Source: Chamaelirium japonicum
Taxonomy: Eukaryota; Streptophyta; Magnoliopsida; Liliales; Melanthiaceae
Assembly: GCA_947650365.1 (NCBI GenBank)
Contig: CANTAL010000147.1
Span: 620,001 to 684,000, forward strand
Length of the DNA stretch: 64,000 bases
Direction: 5' to 3'
Shown: piece after piece, positions 1 through 13,320 of the stretch
Layout: the number at the start of each line of letters is the position of its first letter
Position numbering within the stretch: position 1 is the first letter of the stretch
Notes under the pieces: generated by a model
Told to the model about the DNA's origin: nothing
What the model saw: the letters and a program-made list of their open reading frames with translations, nothing else
The model's database searches: none
Program-made: the position numbers and the translations under genes

Positions 1-32
1 AATCGTGCGAAGGAATTCGAATGGATCGTACG

Positions 33-2636
33 AATTCATTCTAATTCATTCATACAATCCATTCTAATTCTTTCACACGATCCATTCTAATTCATTCGTA
101 CGTTCCATTCTAATTCATTAGCACGATCCATGCTAATTCATTCGTTCGATCAATTCTAATTCATTCGTACGATCCATTCTAATTCATTCATACAATCCAT
201 TCTAATTCATTCGCACGAATGTATCTATTCAAATTCATTCGTACGATCAGTTCTAATTCATTCACAAAATCTATTCTAATTCATTCACACGAATGTATCC
301 ATTCTAATTCATTCATACGATCCATTCTAATTCATTCGTATGATCCATTCTAATTCACTCATACGATCCATTCTAATACATTCATACGATCCATTCTAAT
401 TCATTTGCCCGAATATATCCATTCTAATTCATTCGTACGATCCATTCTAATTCGTTCGTACGATCCATTCTAATTCACTCGTACGATCCATTCTAATTCA
501 TTTGTACGATCTATTCTAATTCATTCGTACGATCCATTCTAATTCATTCGTACGATCCATTCTAATTCCTTCGTACGATCCATTCTAATTCATTCGTACG
601 ATCCATTCTAATTCATTCATACAATCCATTCTAATTCTTTCACACGATCCATTCTAATTCATTCGTACGATCCATTCTAATTCATTCGTGCAATCCATTC
701 TATTTCATTCGTACGATCCATTCTTACTCATTCGTACGATCCATTCTAATTCATTCACACGAATGCATCCATTCATACGAATGAATTAGAATAGATTGTA
801 CGAATGAATTAGAATGGATCGTACGAATGAATTAGAATGGATCGTACGAAGGAATTAGAATGGATCGTACGAATAAATTAGAATGGATCGTACGAATGAA
901 TTAGAATAGGTCGTACGAATGAATTAGAATAGATCGTACGAAGGAATTAGAATGGATCGTACGAATGAATTAGAATGGATATATTCGAGCAAATGAATTA
1001 GAATGGATCGTATGAATGTATTAGAATGGATCGTATGAGTGAATTAGAATGGATCGTACGAATGAATTAGAATGGATACATTCGTGCGAATGAATTAGAA
1101 TTGATCGTACGAATGAATTAGAATGGATCGTGCGAATGAATTAGAATGGATCGTACGAATGAATTAGAATGGATCGTACGATTGAACTAGAATCGATACA
1201 TTCGTGCGAATGAATTAGAATGGATCGTACGAATGAATTAGAATGGATCGTACGAATGAATTAGATTGGATCTTACGAATGAATTAGAATGGATCGTACG
1301 AATGAATTAGAATGGATACATTCGTGCGAATGAATTAGAATGGATCGGACGAATGAATTAGAATGGATCGTACGAATAAATTAGAATGGATCAAATGAAT
1401 GAATTAGACTGGTTACATTCATGCGAATGAATTAGAATAGATCGTACGAATGGATTAGAATGGATCGTACGAATGGATTAGAATGGATACATTCGAGCGA
1501 ATGAATTAGAATGGATCGTACGAATGAATTAGAATGGATCGTACGAATGGATTAGAATGGATCCTACGAATGGATTAGAATGGATACCTTTGTGCATATG
1601 AATTAAAATGGACCGTACGAATGAATTAGAATGGATCATATTAATGAATTAGAATGGATCGTACGAATGAATTAGAATGGATACATTCGTGCGAATGAAT
1701 TAGAATGAATTATATGAATGAATTAGAATGGATCGTACGAATGAATTAGAATGGATCATACGAATTAATTAGAATGGATCATACGAATGAATTAGAATGG
1801 ATCGTACGAATGAATTAGAATGGATCGTACGAATAAATTAGAATGGATACATTCGTGCGAATGAATTAGAATGGATTGTGCGAATGAATAAGAACAGATC
1901 GTGCGAATGAATTAGAATGGATCGTACGAATGAATTAGAATGGATCGTGCGAATGAATTAGAATGGATCGTACGAAGGAATTAGAATGGATACATTTGTC
2001 CGAATGATTTAGAATGGATCGTACGAATGAATTAGAATGGATCGTATGAATGAATTAGAATGGATCGTGCGAATGAATTAGAATGGATCGTGCGAATGAA
2101 TTAGAATGGATCGTACGAATGAATTAGAATGGATCGTACGAATGAACTAGAATGGATACATTCGTGCGAATGAATTAGAATGGATCGTACGAATGAATTA
2201 GAATGGATCGTACGAATGAATTAGAATGGATCCTACGAATGAATTAGAATGGATCGTACGAATGAATTAGAATGGATCGTACGAATGAATTAGAATGGAT
2301 ACATTCGTGCGAATGAATTAGAATGGATCGGGGGAATGAATTAGAATGGATCGTACGAATGAATTAGAATGGATCGTACGAATGAATTAGAATGGATCGT
2401 ACGAATAAATTAGAATGGATACATTCGTCCGAATGAATTAGAATGGATCATACGAATGAGTAAGAATGGATCGTATGAAGGAAATAGAATAGATTGTATG
2501 AATGAATTAGACTGGATCCTACGAATGAATTAGAATGGATCGTGTGAAAGAATTAGAATGGATTGTATGAATGAATTAGAATGGATCGTATGAATGAATT
2601 AGAATGGATCGTGCGAATGAATTCGAATGGATCATA
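33..2636. repeat. F block 33-776 then R block 777-2636
   Basis: The first 32 bases are the tail of an R block ending at an R-to-F hairpin. The F block carries a TATTTC/TTACTC stop-loss cassette near 690-735. The switch to R lies on CATTCATACGAATG (770-783). The R block has regular B units at 120- and 143-bp spacing and an odd unit with GGGGG near 2330. Confidence 0.88.
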
Positions 2637-4569
2637 CGAATTCATTCTAATTCATTCATGCAATCCATTCTAATTCTTTCACACGATCTATTCTAATTCA
2701 TTCTTAGGATACATTCTAATTTATTCGTACAATCTATTCTATTTCATTCGTACGATCCATTCTTACTCATTCGTATGATCCATTCTAATTCATTCGTACA
2801 ATCTATTCTATTTCATTCGTACGATCCATTCTTACTCATTCGTATGATCCATTCTAATTCATTCGCACGAATGTATCCATTCTAATTCATTCGTACGATT
2901 TATTCTAATTCATTAATATGATCTATTCTAATTCATTCGTACGATCCATTCTAATTCATATGCACAAAGGTATCCATTCTAATCCATTCGTATGATCCAT
3001 TTTAATCCATTCGTACGATCCATTCTAATTCATTCGTACGGTCCATTCTAATTCATTCGCTCGAATGTATCCATTCTAATCCATTCGTACGATCCATTCT
3101 AATCCATTCGTACGATCCATTCTAATTCATTCGCATGAATGTAACCATTCTAATTTATTCATTTGATCCATTCTAATTCATTCGTACGATCCATTCTAAT
3201 TCATTCGTCCGATCCATTCTAATTCATTCGCACGTATGTATCCATTCTAATTAATTCGTACGATCTATTCTAATTCATTCGTACGATCCATTCTAATTCA
3301 TTCATAAGATTCATTCTAATTCATTCGTACGATCCATTCTAATTCATTCGTACGATCCATTCTAATTCATTCGCACGAATGTATGCATTCTAGTTCATTT
3401 GTACGATCCATTCTAATTCATTCGTACGATCCATTCTAATTCATTCGCACGATCCATTCTAATTCATTCTTACGATCAATTCTAATTTATTCGCACGAAT
3501 GTATCCATTCTAATTCATTCGTACGATCCTGAATTAGAATGGATCGTACGAATGAATTAGAATGGATCGTACGAATTAATTAGAATGGATCATATTAATG
3601 AATTAGAATGGATCGTACGAATGAATTAGAATGGATACATTCGTGCGAATGAATTAGAATGGATCGTGCACGAATGTATCCATTCTAATTCATTCATACG
3701 ATCCATTCTAATTCATTAATATGATCCATTCTAATTCATTCGTACGATCCATTCTAATTCATATGCACAAAGGTATCCATTCTAATCCATTCGTAGGATC
3801 CATTCTAATCCATTCGTACGATCCATTCTAATTCATTCGCATGAATGTAACCATTCTAATTCATTCATTTGATCCATTCTAATTCATTCGTACGATCCAT
3901 TCTAATTCATTCGTAAGATCCATTCTAATTCATTCGTACGATCCATTCTAATTCATTCGTACGATCCATTCTAATTCATTCGCACAAATGTATCCATTCT
4001 AGTTCATTCATACGATCCATTCTAATTCATTCGTACGATCCATTCTAATTCATTCGCACGAACCATTCTTATTCATTCGTATGATCAATTCTAATTCATT
4101 CGCACGAATGTATCCATTCTAATTCATTCATATGATCCATTCTAATTCATTCGTACGATCCATTCTAATTCACTCATACGATCCATTCTAATACATTCAT
4201 ACGATCCATTCTAATTCATTTGCACGAATATATCCATTCTAATTCATTCGTACGATCCATTCTAATTCTTTCGTACGATCCATTCTAATTCATTCGTACG
4301 ATATATTCTAATTCATTCGTACGATCCATTCTAATTCCTTTGTACGATCCATTCTAATTCATTCGTACGATCAATTCTAATTCATTCGTACAATCTATTC
4401 TAATTCATTCGTACGAATGGATACATTCGTGTCAATGAATTAGAATGGATCGTACGAATGAGTAAGAATGGATCGTACGAATGAAATAGAATGGATTGCA
4501 TGAATGAATTAGAATGGATCGTATGAATGAATTAGAATGGATCGTGCGAATGAATTCGAATGGATCGTA
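2637..4569. repeat. Alternating blocks: F to 3530, R to 3670, F to 4413, R to 4569
   Basis: The F block holds two consecutive TATTTC/TTACTC cassettes (about 2740-2850) and the ATATGCACAAAGG variant at 2947. The 140-bp R insert begins after CGATCCTGAATTAG (3530) and ends in a foldback at 3670. The R block at 4414-4569 carries the inverse cassette (GAGTAAG, GAAATAG). Confidence 0.87.
3564..3750. repeat. 83-bp-arm inverted repeat at an R-to-F flip
   Basis: Arms 3564-3646 and 3668-3750 with a 21-bp spacer and two mismatches. The rare CATTAATATG unit (F, about 3713) is mirrored as CATATTAATG (R, 3591). The copy-2 equivalent is 40433-40619. Confidence 0.88.
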
Positions 4570-4580
4570 CGAATTCATTC
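4548..4580. repeat. 33-bp R-to-F hairpin, loop in R orientation
   Basis: GAATGAATTCG, 11-bp loop AATGGATCGTA, CGAATTCATTC. It marks R-to-F flips also at 2615-2647 (loop ends CATA), 7057-7089, 41514-41546 and 44023-44055, and with one arm mismatch at 9-41. The EcoRI word GAATTC is absent from the monomer consensus and is created by the fold. Confidence 0.9.
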
Positions 4581-7569
4581 TAATTCATTCATACAATCCA
4601 TTCTAATTCTTTCACACGATCCATTCTAATTCATTCGTACGTTCCATTCTAATTCATTAGCACGATCCATGCTAATTCATTCGTTCGATCAATTCTAATT
4701 CATTCGTACGATCCATTCTAATTCATTCATACAATCCGTTCTAATTCATTCGCACGAATGTTTCCATTCTAATTCATTCGTACGATCAGTTCTAATTCAT
4801 TCACAAAATCTATTTTAATTCATTCATACGATCCATTCTAATTCATTCACACGAATGTATCCATTCTAATTCATTCATACGATCCATTCTAATTCATTCG
4901 TACGATCCATTCTAATTCACTCATACGATCCATTCTAATACAATCATACGATCCATTCTAATTCATTTGCACGAATATATCCATTCTAATTCATTCGTAC
5001 GATCCATTCTAATTCCTTCATACGATCCATTCTAATTCATTCGTACGATCTATTCTAATTCATTCGTACGATCCATTCTAATTCATTCATAGGATCCATT
5101 CTAATTCCTTCGTACGATCCATTCTAATTCATTCGTACGATCCATTCTAATTCATTCATACAATCCATTCTAATTCTTTCACACGATCCATTCTAATTCA
5201 TTCGTATGATCCATTCTAATTCATTCGTGCAATCCATTCTATTTCATTCGTACGATCCATTCTTACTCATTCGTACGATCCATTCTAATTCATTCACACG
5301 AATGTATCCATTCGTACGAATGAATTAGAATGGATCGTACGAATGAATTAGAATGGATCGTACGAAGGAATTAGAATGGATCGTACGAATAAATTAGAAT
5401 GGATCGTACGAATGAATTAGAATAGGTCGTACGAATGAATTAGAATGGATCGTACGAAGGAATTAGAATGGATCGTACGAATGAATTAGAATGGATATAT
5501 TTGAGCAAATGAATTAGAATGGATCGTATGAATGTATTAGAATGGATCGTATGAGTGAATTAGAATGGATCGTACGAATGAATTAGAATGGATCGTATGA
5601 ATGAATTAGAATGGATACATTCGTGCGAATGAATTAGAATTGATCGTACGAATGAATTAGAATGGATCGTACGAATGAATTAGAATGGATCGTACGAATG
5701 AATTAGAATGGATCGTACGAATGAATTAGAATGGATCGTACGAATGAACTAGAATGGATACATTCGTGCGACTGAATTAGAATGGATCGTACGAATGAAT
5801 TAGAATGGATCGTACGAATGAATTAGAATGGATCTTACGAATGAATTAGAATGGATCGTACGAATGAATTAGAATGGACACATTCGTGCGAATGAATTAG
5901 AATGGATCGGACCAATGAATTAGAATGGGTCGTACGAATGAATTAGAATGGATCAAATGAATGAATTAGAATGGTTACATTCATGCGAATGAATTAGAAT
6001 GGATCGTACGAATGGATTAGAATGGATCGTACGAATGGATTAGAATGGATACATTCGAGCGAATGAATTAGAATGGATCGTACGAATGAATTAGAATGGA
6101 TCGTACGAATGGATTAGAATGGATCCTACGAATGGATTAGAATGGATACCTTTGTGCATATGAATTAGAATGGATCGTACAAATGAATTAGAATGGATCA
6201 TATTAAAGAATTAGAATGGATCGTACGAATGAATTAGAATGGATACATTCGTGCGAATGAATTAGAATGGATTGTATGAATGAATTAGAATAGATTGTAC
6301 GAATGAATTAGAATGGATCATACGAATTAATTAGTATGGATCATACGAATGAATTAGAATGGATCGTACGAATGAATTAGAATGGATCGTACGAATAAAT
6401 TAGAATGGATACATTCGTGCGAATGAATTAGAATGGATTTTGCGAATGAATAAGAACAGATCGTGCGAATAAATTAGAATGGATCGTACAAATGAATTAG
6501 AATGGATCGTGCGAATGAATTAGAATGGATCGTACGAATGAATTAGAATGGATACATTTGTGCGAATAAATTAGAATGGATCGTACGAATGAATTAGAAT
6601 GGATCGTATGAATGAATTAGAATGGATCGTACGAATGAATTAGAATGGATCGTACGAATGAATTAGAATGGATCTTACGAATGAATTAGAATGGATCGTA
6701 TGAATGAATTAGAATGGATCGTACGAATGAATTAGAATGGATACATTCGTGCGAATGAATTAGAATGGATCGGACGAATGAATTAGAATGGATCGTACGA
6801 ATGAATTAGAATGGATCGTACGAATGAATTAGAATGGATCGTACGAATAAATTAGAATGGATACATTCGTCCGAATGAATTAGAATGGATCATACGAATG
6901 AGTAAGAATGGATCGTACGAATGAAATAGAATAGATTGTATGAATGAATTAGAATGGATCCTATGAATGAATTAGAATGGATTGTGTGAAAGAATTAGAA
7001 TAGATTGTATGAATGAATTAGAATGGATCGTATGAATGAATTAGAATGGATCGTGCGAATGAATTCGAATGGATCGTACGAATTCATTCTAATTCATTCA
7101 TACAATCCATTCTAATTCTTTCACACGATCTATTCTAATTCATTCGTAGGATCCATTCTAATTCATTCGTACAATCTATTCTATTTCATTCATACGATCC
7201 ATTCTTACTCATTTGTATGATCCATTCTAATTCATTCGTACAATCTATTCTATTTCATTCGTACGATCCATTCTTACTCATTCGTATGATCCATTCTAAT
7301 TCATTCGAACGAATGTATCCATTCTAATTTATTCGTATGATCCATTCTAATTCATTCGTACGATCCATTCTAATTCTATCATACGATCCATTCTAATTCA
7401 TTCATACAATCCATTCTAATTCTTTCACACAATCTATTCTAATTCATTCGTAGAATCCATTCTAATTCATTCATACAATCTATTCTATTTCATTCGTACG
7501 ATCCATTCTTACTCATTCGTATGATCCATTCTAATTCATTCGGACGAATGTATCCATTCTAATTTATTC

Positions 7570-7638
7570 GTACGATCCATTCTAATTCATTCGTACGATC
7601 CATTCTAATTCATTCGTACGATCCATTCTAATTCATTC
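7570..7638 (+). repeat. Reference run of three perfect 23-bp A monomers
   Basis: Units 7570-7592, 7593-7615 and 7616-7638 are identical: GTACGATCC followed by ATTCTAATTCATTC. The unit joins form TTCGTACGATCC, so the 6-bp palindrome CGTACG spans each boundary and two CpGs occur per unit. The words ATTC, ATTC and ATTC at short spacing suggest descent from a simpler ATTC-rich repeat. Because 23 is not a multiple of 3, each unit shifts the reading frame, and TAA in TCTAATTC closes every frame once per 69 bp. Confidence 0.95.
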
Positions 7639-7661
7639 GTCCGATCCATTCTAATTCATTC

Positions 7662-7689
7662 GCACGAATGTATCCATTCTAATTCATTC
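7662..7689 (+). repeat. Reference 28-bp B monomer
   Basis: Reads GCACGAATGTATCC then ATTCTAATTCATTC: the A monomer with GCACG for GTACG and AATGT inserted before ATCC. With its left neighbour it forms CATTCGCACGAATG, a near-palindrome (six-base arms, CA in the centre). B units punctuate runs of A units throughout the window. For example, R-strand B units at about 1075, 1195 and 1315 are 120 bp apart (one B plus four A), those at 2155 and 2298 are 143 bp apart (one B plus five A), and those at 2298 and 2418 are again 120 bp apart. Confidence 0.9.
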
Positions 7690-8705
7690 GTACGATCCAT
7701 TCTAATTCATTCGTACGATCCGTTCTAATTCATTCGTAAGATCCATTCTAATTCATTCGTATGATCCATTCTAATTCATTCGTACGATCCATTCTAATTC
7801 ATTCGCACGAATGTATCCATTCTAGTTCATTCGTATGATCCATTCTAATTCATTCGTACGATCCATTCTAATTTATTCGCACGATCCATTCTAATTTATT
7901 CGTACGATCCATTCTAATTCATTCATACGATCCATTATAATTCATTCGTACGATCCATTCTAATTCATTCGCACAAATGTATCCATTCTAATTCATTCGT
8001 ACGATCCATTCTAATTCATTCGCACGATCCATTCTAATTCATTCGTACGATCCATTCTAATTCTTTCACACGATCTATTCTAATTCATTCGTACGATCCA
8101 TTCTAATTCATTCGCACGATCCATTCTAATTCATTCGTACGATCCATTCTAATTCATTTATACGATCCATTCTAACTCATTCGTACGATCCATTCTAATT
8201 CATTCGCACAAATGTATCCATTCTAATTCATTCGTACGATCCATTCTAATTCATTCGCACGATCCGTTCTAATTCATTCGTACGATCCATTCTAATTCAT
8301 TCGCACGATCTGTTCTTATTCATTCGCACAATCCATTCTAATTCATTCGCACGATTGTATCCATTCTAATTCATTCGTACGATCCATTCTAATTCATTCG
8401 TACGATCCATTCTAATTCATTCGTACGATCCATTCTAATTCATTCATACGATCCATTCTAATTCATTCATACGATCCATTCTAATTCATTCGTACGATCC
8501 ATTCTAATACATTCATACGATCCATTCTAATTCATTTGCACGAATATATCCATTCTAATTCATTCGTACGATCCATTCTAATTCATTCGTACGATCCATT
8601 CTAATTCATTCGCACAATCCATTCTAATTCATTCGGACGATCCATTCTAATTCATTCGTACGATCCATTCTAATTCATTCGTACAATCTATTCTAATTCA
8701 TTCGT

Positions 8706-11293
8706 ACGAATGGATACATTCGTGTGAATGAATTAGAATGGATCGTACGAATGAGTAAGAATGGATCGTACGAATGAAATAGAATGGATTGCACGAATGA
8801 ATTAGAATGGGTCGTACGAATGAATTAGAATGGATCGTGTGAAAGAATTAGAATGGATTGTTTGAATGAATTAGAATGGATCATACGAATGAATTAGAAT
8901 GGATCGTACGAAGGAATTAGAATGAATCGTACGGATGAATTAGAATGGATCGTACGAACGAATTAGAATGGATCGTACGAAGGAATTAGAATGGATCGTA
9001 CGAATGAATTAGAATGGATATATTCGTGCAAATGAGTTAGAATGGATCGTATGAATGTATTAGAATGGATCGTATGAGTGAATTAGAATGGATCGTACGA
9101 ATGAATTAGAATGGATCGTATGAATGAATTAGAATGGATACATTCGTGTGAATGAATTAGAATGGATCGTATGAATGAATTAGAATAGATTTTGTGAATG
9201 AATTAGAACTGATCGTACGAATGAATTAGAATGGATACATTCGTGCGAATGAATTAGAATGGATTGTATGAATGAATTAGAATGGATCGTACGAATGAAT
9301 TAGAATGGATCGTATGAGTGAATTAGAATGGATACGAAGGAATTAGAATGGATCGTACGAAGGAATTAGAATGGATCATACGAATGAAATAGAATGGATC
9401 GTACGAAGGAATTAGAATGGATCGTACGAAGGAATTGGAATGGATCGTACGAAGGAAATAGAATGGATCGTACGAATGAATTAGTATGGATATATTCGTG
9501 CAAATGAATTAGAATGGATCGTATGAATGAATTAGAATGGATCGTATGAGTGAATTAGAACGGATAGTACGAATGAAGTAGAATGGATCGTATGAATGAA
9601 TTAGAATGGATACATTCGTGCGAATGAATTAGAATGGATCGTATGAATGAATTAGAATAGATTGTGCGAATGAATTAGAATGGATCGTACGAATGAATTA
9701 GAATGGATCGTATGAATGAATTAGAATGGATCGTACGAATGAATTAGAATGGATCGTGCGAATGAATTAGAATGGATCGTACGAATGAATTAGAATGGAT
9801 CGTGTGAAAGAATTAGAATGGATCGTACAAATGAATTAGAATGGATCGTACGAACGAATTAGAATAGATTGCGCGAATGAATTATAATGGATCGTACGAA
9901 TGAATTAGAATGGATCGTACGAGGGAATTAGAATGGATCATACGAATGAATTAGAATGGATCGTACGAATGAATTAGAATGGATCGTACGAAGGAATTAG
10001 AATGGATCGTACAAATGAATTAGAATGGATCGTACGATTGAATTAGAATGGATCATACGAATGAGTAAGAATGGATCGTATGAATGAATTAGATTGGATC
10101 GTACGATCCATTCTAATTCATTAGCATGGATCGTGCTAATGAATTAGAATGGAATTTACGAATGAATTAGAATGGATCGTACGAATGAATTAGAATGAAT
10201 TAGAATGGATCGTATGAATAAATTAGAATAGATCATAGGAATGAATTAGAATGGATCGTGCAAATGAATTAGAATGGATACATTCGTGCGAATGAATTAG
10301 AATGGATCGTGCGAATGAATTAGAATGTATCGTACGAATGAATTAGAATGGATATATTTGAACGAATAAATTAGAATGGATCATACGAATAAATTAGAAT
10401 GGATCGTACGAATGAATTAGAATGGATAGTGCGAATAAATTAGAATCGATCGTACGAATGAATTAGAATGGATCGTACGAATGAATTAGATCGTACGAAT
10501 GAATTAGAATGGATCGTACGAATGAATTAAAATGGATACATTCGAGCGAATGAATTAGAATAGATTATAGAAATGAATTAGAATGGATCGTACGAATGAA
10601 TTAGAATGGATACATTTGTGAGAATGAATTAGAATGGATCGTACGAATGAATTAGAATGCATCGTACGAAATAATTAGAATGGATATATTCGTGCGAATG
10701 AATTAGAATGGATCGTACGAATGAATTAGACTGGATCGTACGAATGAATTTGAATGGATACATTTGTGCGAATGAATCTAAATGGATTGTATGAATGAAT
10801 TACAATGGATCGTACGAATGAATTAGAATGGATCGTACGAATGAATTAGAATAGCTCATACGAATGAATTAGAATGAATCGTATGAATGAATTAGAATGG
10901 TTACATTCGTGCGAATGAATTAGAATAGATCGTACGAATGAATTAGAATGGATCGTACGAATAAATTAGAATGGATCGTGGGAATGAATTAGAATGGATC
11001 TTACGAATGAATTAGAATGGATCGTACGAATGAATTAGAATGGATCGTACGAATGAATTAGAATGGATACATTCGTGCGAATGAATTAGAATAGATCGGA
11101 CGAAAGAATTAGAATGGATTGTACGAATGAATTAGAATGGATCAAATGAATGAATTAGAATGGTTATATTCATGCGAATGAATTAGAATGGATCGTACGA
11201 ATGGATTAGAATGGATCATACGAATGGATTAGAATGGATACATTCGTGCGAATGAATTAAAATGGATTGTATGAATGAATTAGAATGGATCAT
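8706..11293 (-). repeat. R block with a single flipped monomer inside
   Basis: About 2.6 kb in R orientation, interrupted only at 10103-10130 by one F unit. It contains runs of GAAGG variants (9330-9470), a truncated unit near 9330 (GGATACGAAGG) and another near 10488 (TTAGATCGTACG). It ends at GATCATACGATCC. Confidence 0.87.
10108..10152. repeat. 19-bp-stem hairpin from one flipped monomer
   Basis: Left arm 10108-10126 (starts CCATTCTAATTC, ends TTAGCA), 7-bp loop TGGATCG, right arm 10134-10152, perfect pairing. The loop matches the GCATGGATCGTGC marker seen unflipped at 16660, 21025 and elsewhere, which suggests the left flank was rewritten from the right arm. Repeated at 47074-47118. Confidence 0.9.
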
Positions 11294-12461
11294 ACGATCC
11301 ATTCGAATTCATTCGCACGATCCATTCTAATTCATTCATACGATCCATTCTAATTCATTCATACAATCCATTCTAATTCTTTCACACGATCCATTCTAAT
11401 TCATTCGTAGGATCCATTCTAATTCATTCTTACAATCTATTCTATTTCATTCGTACGATCCATTCTTACTCATTCGTATGATCCATTCTAATTCATTCAG
11501 ACAAATGTATCCATTCTAATTTATTCGTAAGATCCATTCTAATTCATTCGCACGATCCATTCTAATCCATTCTTACTCATTCGTATGATCCATTCTAATT
11601 CAATCGTACGATCCATTCTAATTCATTCGTACGATCCATTCTAATTCCTTCGTACGATCCATTCTAATTCATTCGTACGATCCATTCTAATTCATTCGTA
11701 CGATCCATTCTAATTCCTTCGTACGATCCATTCTAATTCATTCGTACGATCCATTCTAATTCATTCGCACAATCTATTCTAATTCTTTCGTACAATCCAT
11801 TCTAATTCATTCGTACGATCCATTCTAATTCATTCATACAATCCATTCTAATTTATTCGCACGAATGTATCCATTCTAATTAATTCATACGATCCATTCT
11901 AATTTATTCGCACAATCTATTCTAATTTATTCATACGATCCATTCTAATTCATTCGCACGAATGTATCCATTCTAATTCATTCATACGATCCATTCTACT
12001 TCATTCGTACTATCCGTTCTAATTCACTCATACGATCCATTCTAATTCATTCATACGATCCATTCTAATTCATTTGCACGAATATATCCATTCTAATTCA
12101 TTCGTACGATCCATTCTAATTCCTTCGTACGATCCCTTCCAATTCCTTCGTACGATCCATTCTAATTCCTTCGTACGATCCATTCTATTTCATTCGTATG
12201 ATCCATTCTAATTCCTTCGTACGATCCATTCTAATTCCTTCGTATCCATTCTAATTCACTCATACGATCCATTCTAATTCATTCGTACGATCCATTCTAA
12301 TTCATTCATACAATCCATTCTAATTCTTTCACACGATCCATTCTAATTCATTCATACGATCCATTCTAATTCATTCGCACAATCCATTCAATTTCATTCG
12401 TACGATCCATTCTTACTCATTCGTATGATCCATTCTAATTCATTCGCACGAATGTATCCAT
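11294..12461 (+). repeat. F block ending in a long foldback
   Basis: Rich in TTCCTTCG variants (11640-12250), with a shortened unit at 12240 (CTTCGTATCC). Its last ~85 bp form the left arm of the 12351-12545 inverted repeat. The flip to R is at CCATAATGG. Confidence 0.88.
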
Positions 12462-12545
12462 AATGGATCATACGAATGAGTAAGAATGGATCGTACGAAT
12501 GAAATAGAATGGATTGTGCGAATGAATTAGAATGGACCGTACCAA
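12351..12545. repeat. 84-bp-arm inverted repeat at an F-to-R flip
   Basis: Arms 12351-12434 and 12462-12545, spacer 27 bp, four mismatches. Both arms carry the rare TTACTC and TATTTC-type monomers in mirrored order, so the arms descend from one another rather than being random satellite units. Repeated at 49317-49511. Confidence 0.9.
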
Positions 12546-13320
12546 TGAATTAGAATGGATACATTCATGCGAATGAATTAGAATGGATCGGACGAATGAA
12601 TTAGAATGGATCGTACGAATGAATTAGAATGGATCGTACGAATGAATTAGAATGGATCGTACAAATAAATTAGAATGGATACATTCGTCCGAATGAATTA
12701 GAATGGATCATACGAATGAGTAAGAATGGATCGTACGAATGAAATAGAATAGATTGTACGAATGAATTAGAATGGATTCGTACGAATGAATTAGAATGGA
12801 TACATTCGTGCGAATGTATTAGAATGGATCGTACCAATGAGTAAGAAAGGATCATACGAATGAAATAGAATGGATTGTGCGAATGAATTAGAATGGATCG
12901 TACGAATGAATTAGAATGGATCGTGTGAAAGAATTAGAATGGATTGTATGAATGAATTAGAATAGATCGTATGAATGAATTAGAATGGATCGTACGAAAG
13001 AATTAGAATGGATCGTACGAATGAATTCGAATGGATACATTCGTGCGAATGAATTAGAATGGATACATTCGTGCGAAAGAATTAGAATAGATCGTATGAA
13101 TGAATTAGAATGGATCCTATGAATGAATTAGAATGGATCATGCGAATGAATTAGAATGGATCGTACGAATGAATTAAAATGGATCGTGCTAATGAATTAG
13201 AATTGATTGAACGAATGAATTAGCATGGATCGTGCTAATGAATTAGAATGGAACGTACGAATGAATTAGAATGGATCATGTGAAAGAATTAGAATGGATT
13301 GTATGAATGAATTAGAATGA
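12462..13320 (-). repeat. R block with two inverse cassettes
   Basis: Carries GAGTAAG/GAAATAG cassettes near 12475, 12717 and 12840, plus a 24-bp monomer (GGATTCGTACG) near 12775. Its minus strand is open for 61 codons from 12855 down to 12670 only because the TAA sites are mutated there; I do not call it a gene. Confidence 0.87.

Larger units (their letters stand above)
1..4539. repeat. Nested ~4.4-kb unit, left copy
   Basis: Aligns with 4540-8790: same order of F and R blocks and same marker variants (for example the TTAGCACGATCCATGC segment near 120 and 4660). The offset starts at 4539, falls to 4516 by 977 (one extra A monomer here) and is 4293 at the F-to-R junction near 4413, so several monomers have been gained or lost. 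It is visibly more divergent than the 37-kb copies, hence an older duplication. Confidence 0.8.
4570..8705. repeat. F to 5315, R to 7078, F to 8705
   Basis: F-to-R flips at 5315 and 8705 lie on CATTCGTACGAATG or its flanks; the R-to-F flip at 7078 lies in a 33-bp hairpin. The R block of about 1.76 kb mixes A and B units with GGATTAG, AAATGAATG and GTGCATATG variants. Confidence 0.88.
4540..8790. repeat. Nested ~4.4-kb unit, right copy
   Basis: Partner of 1-4539. Blocks: R to 4569, F 4570-5315, R 5316-7078, F 7079-8705, then R. The F block 7079-8705 contains more A and B units than its left partner and lacks the short R insert that the left copy has at 3531-3670. Confidence 0.8.

Noticed and set aside
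12351..12545. Rho-independent terminator or functional RNA hairpin
   Set aside because: No adjacent gene or U tract, and the arms are mirrored satellite units.
12670..12855. 61-codon minus-strand frame (and its copy at 49636-49821)
   Set aside because: Translates only the satellite in ATTC orientation (HSNSFVR/ILIHS-type peptide); open because of stop-loss monomers, with no start context or domain.
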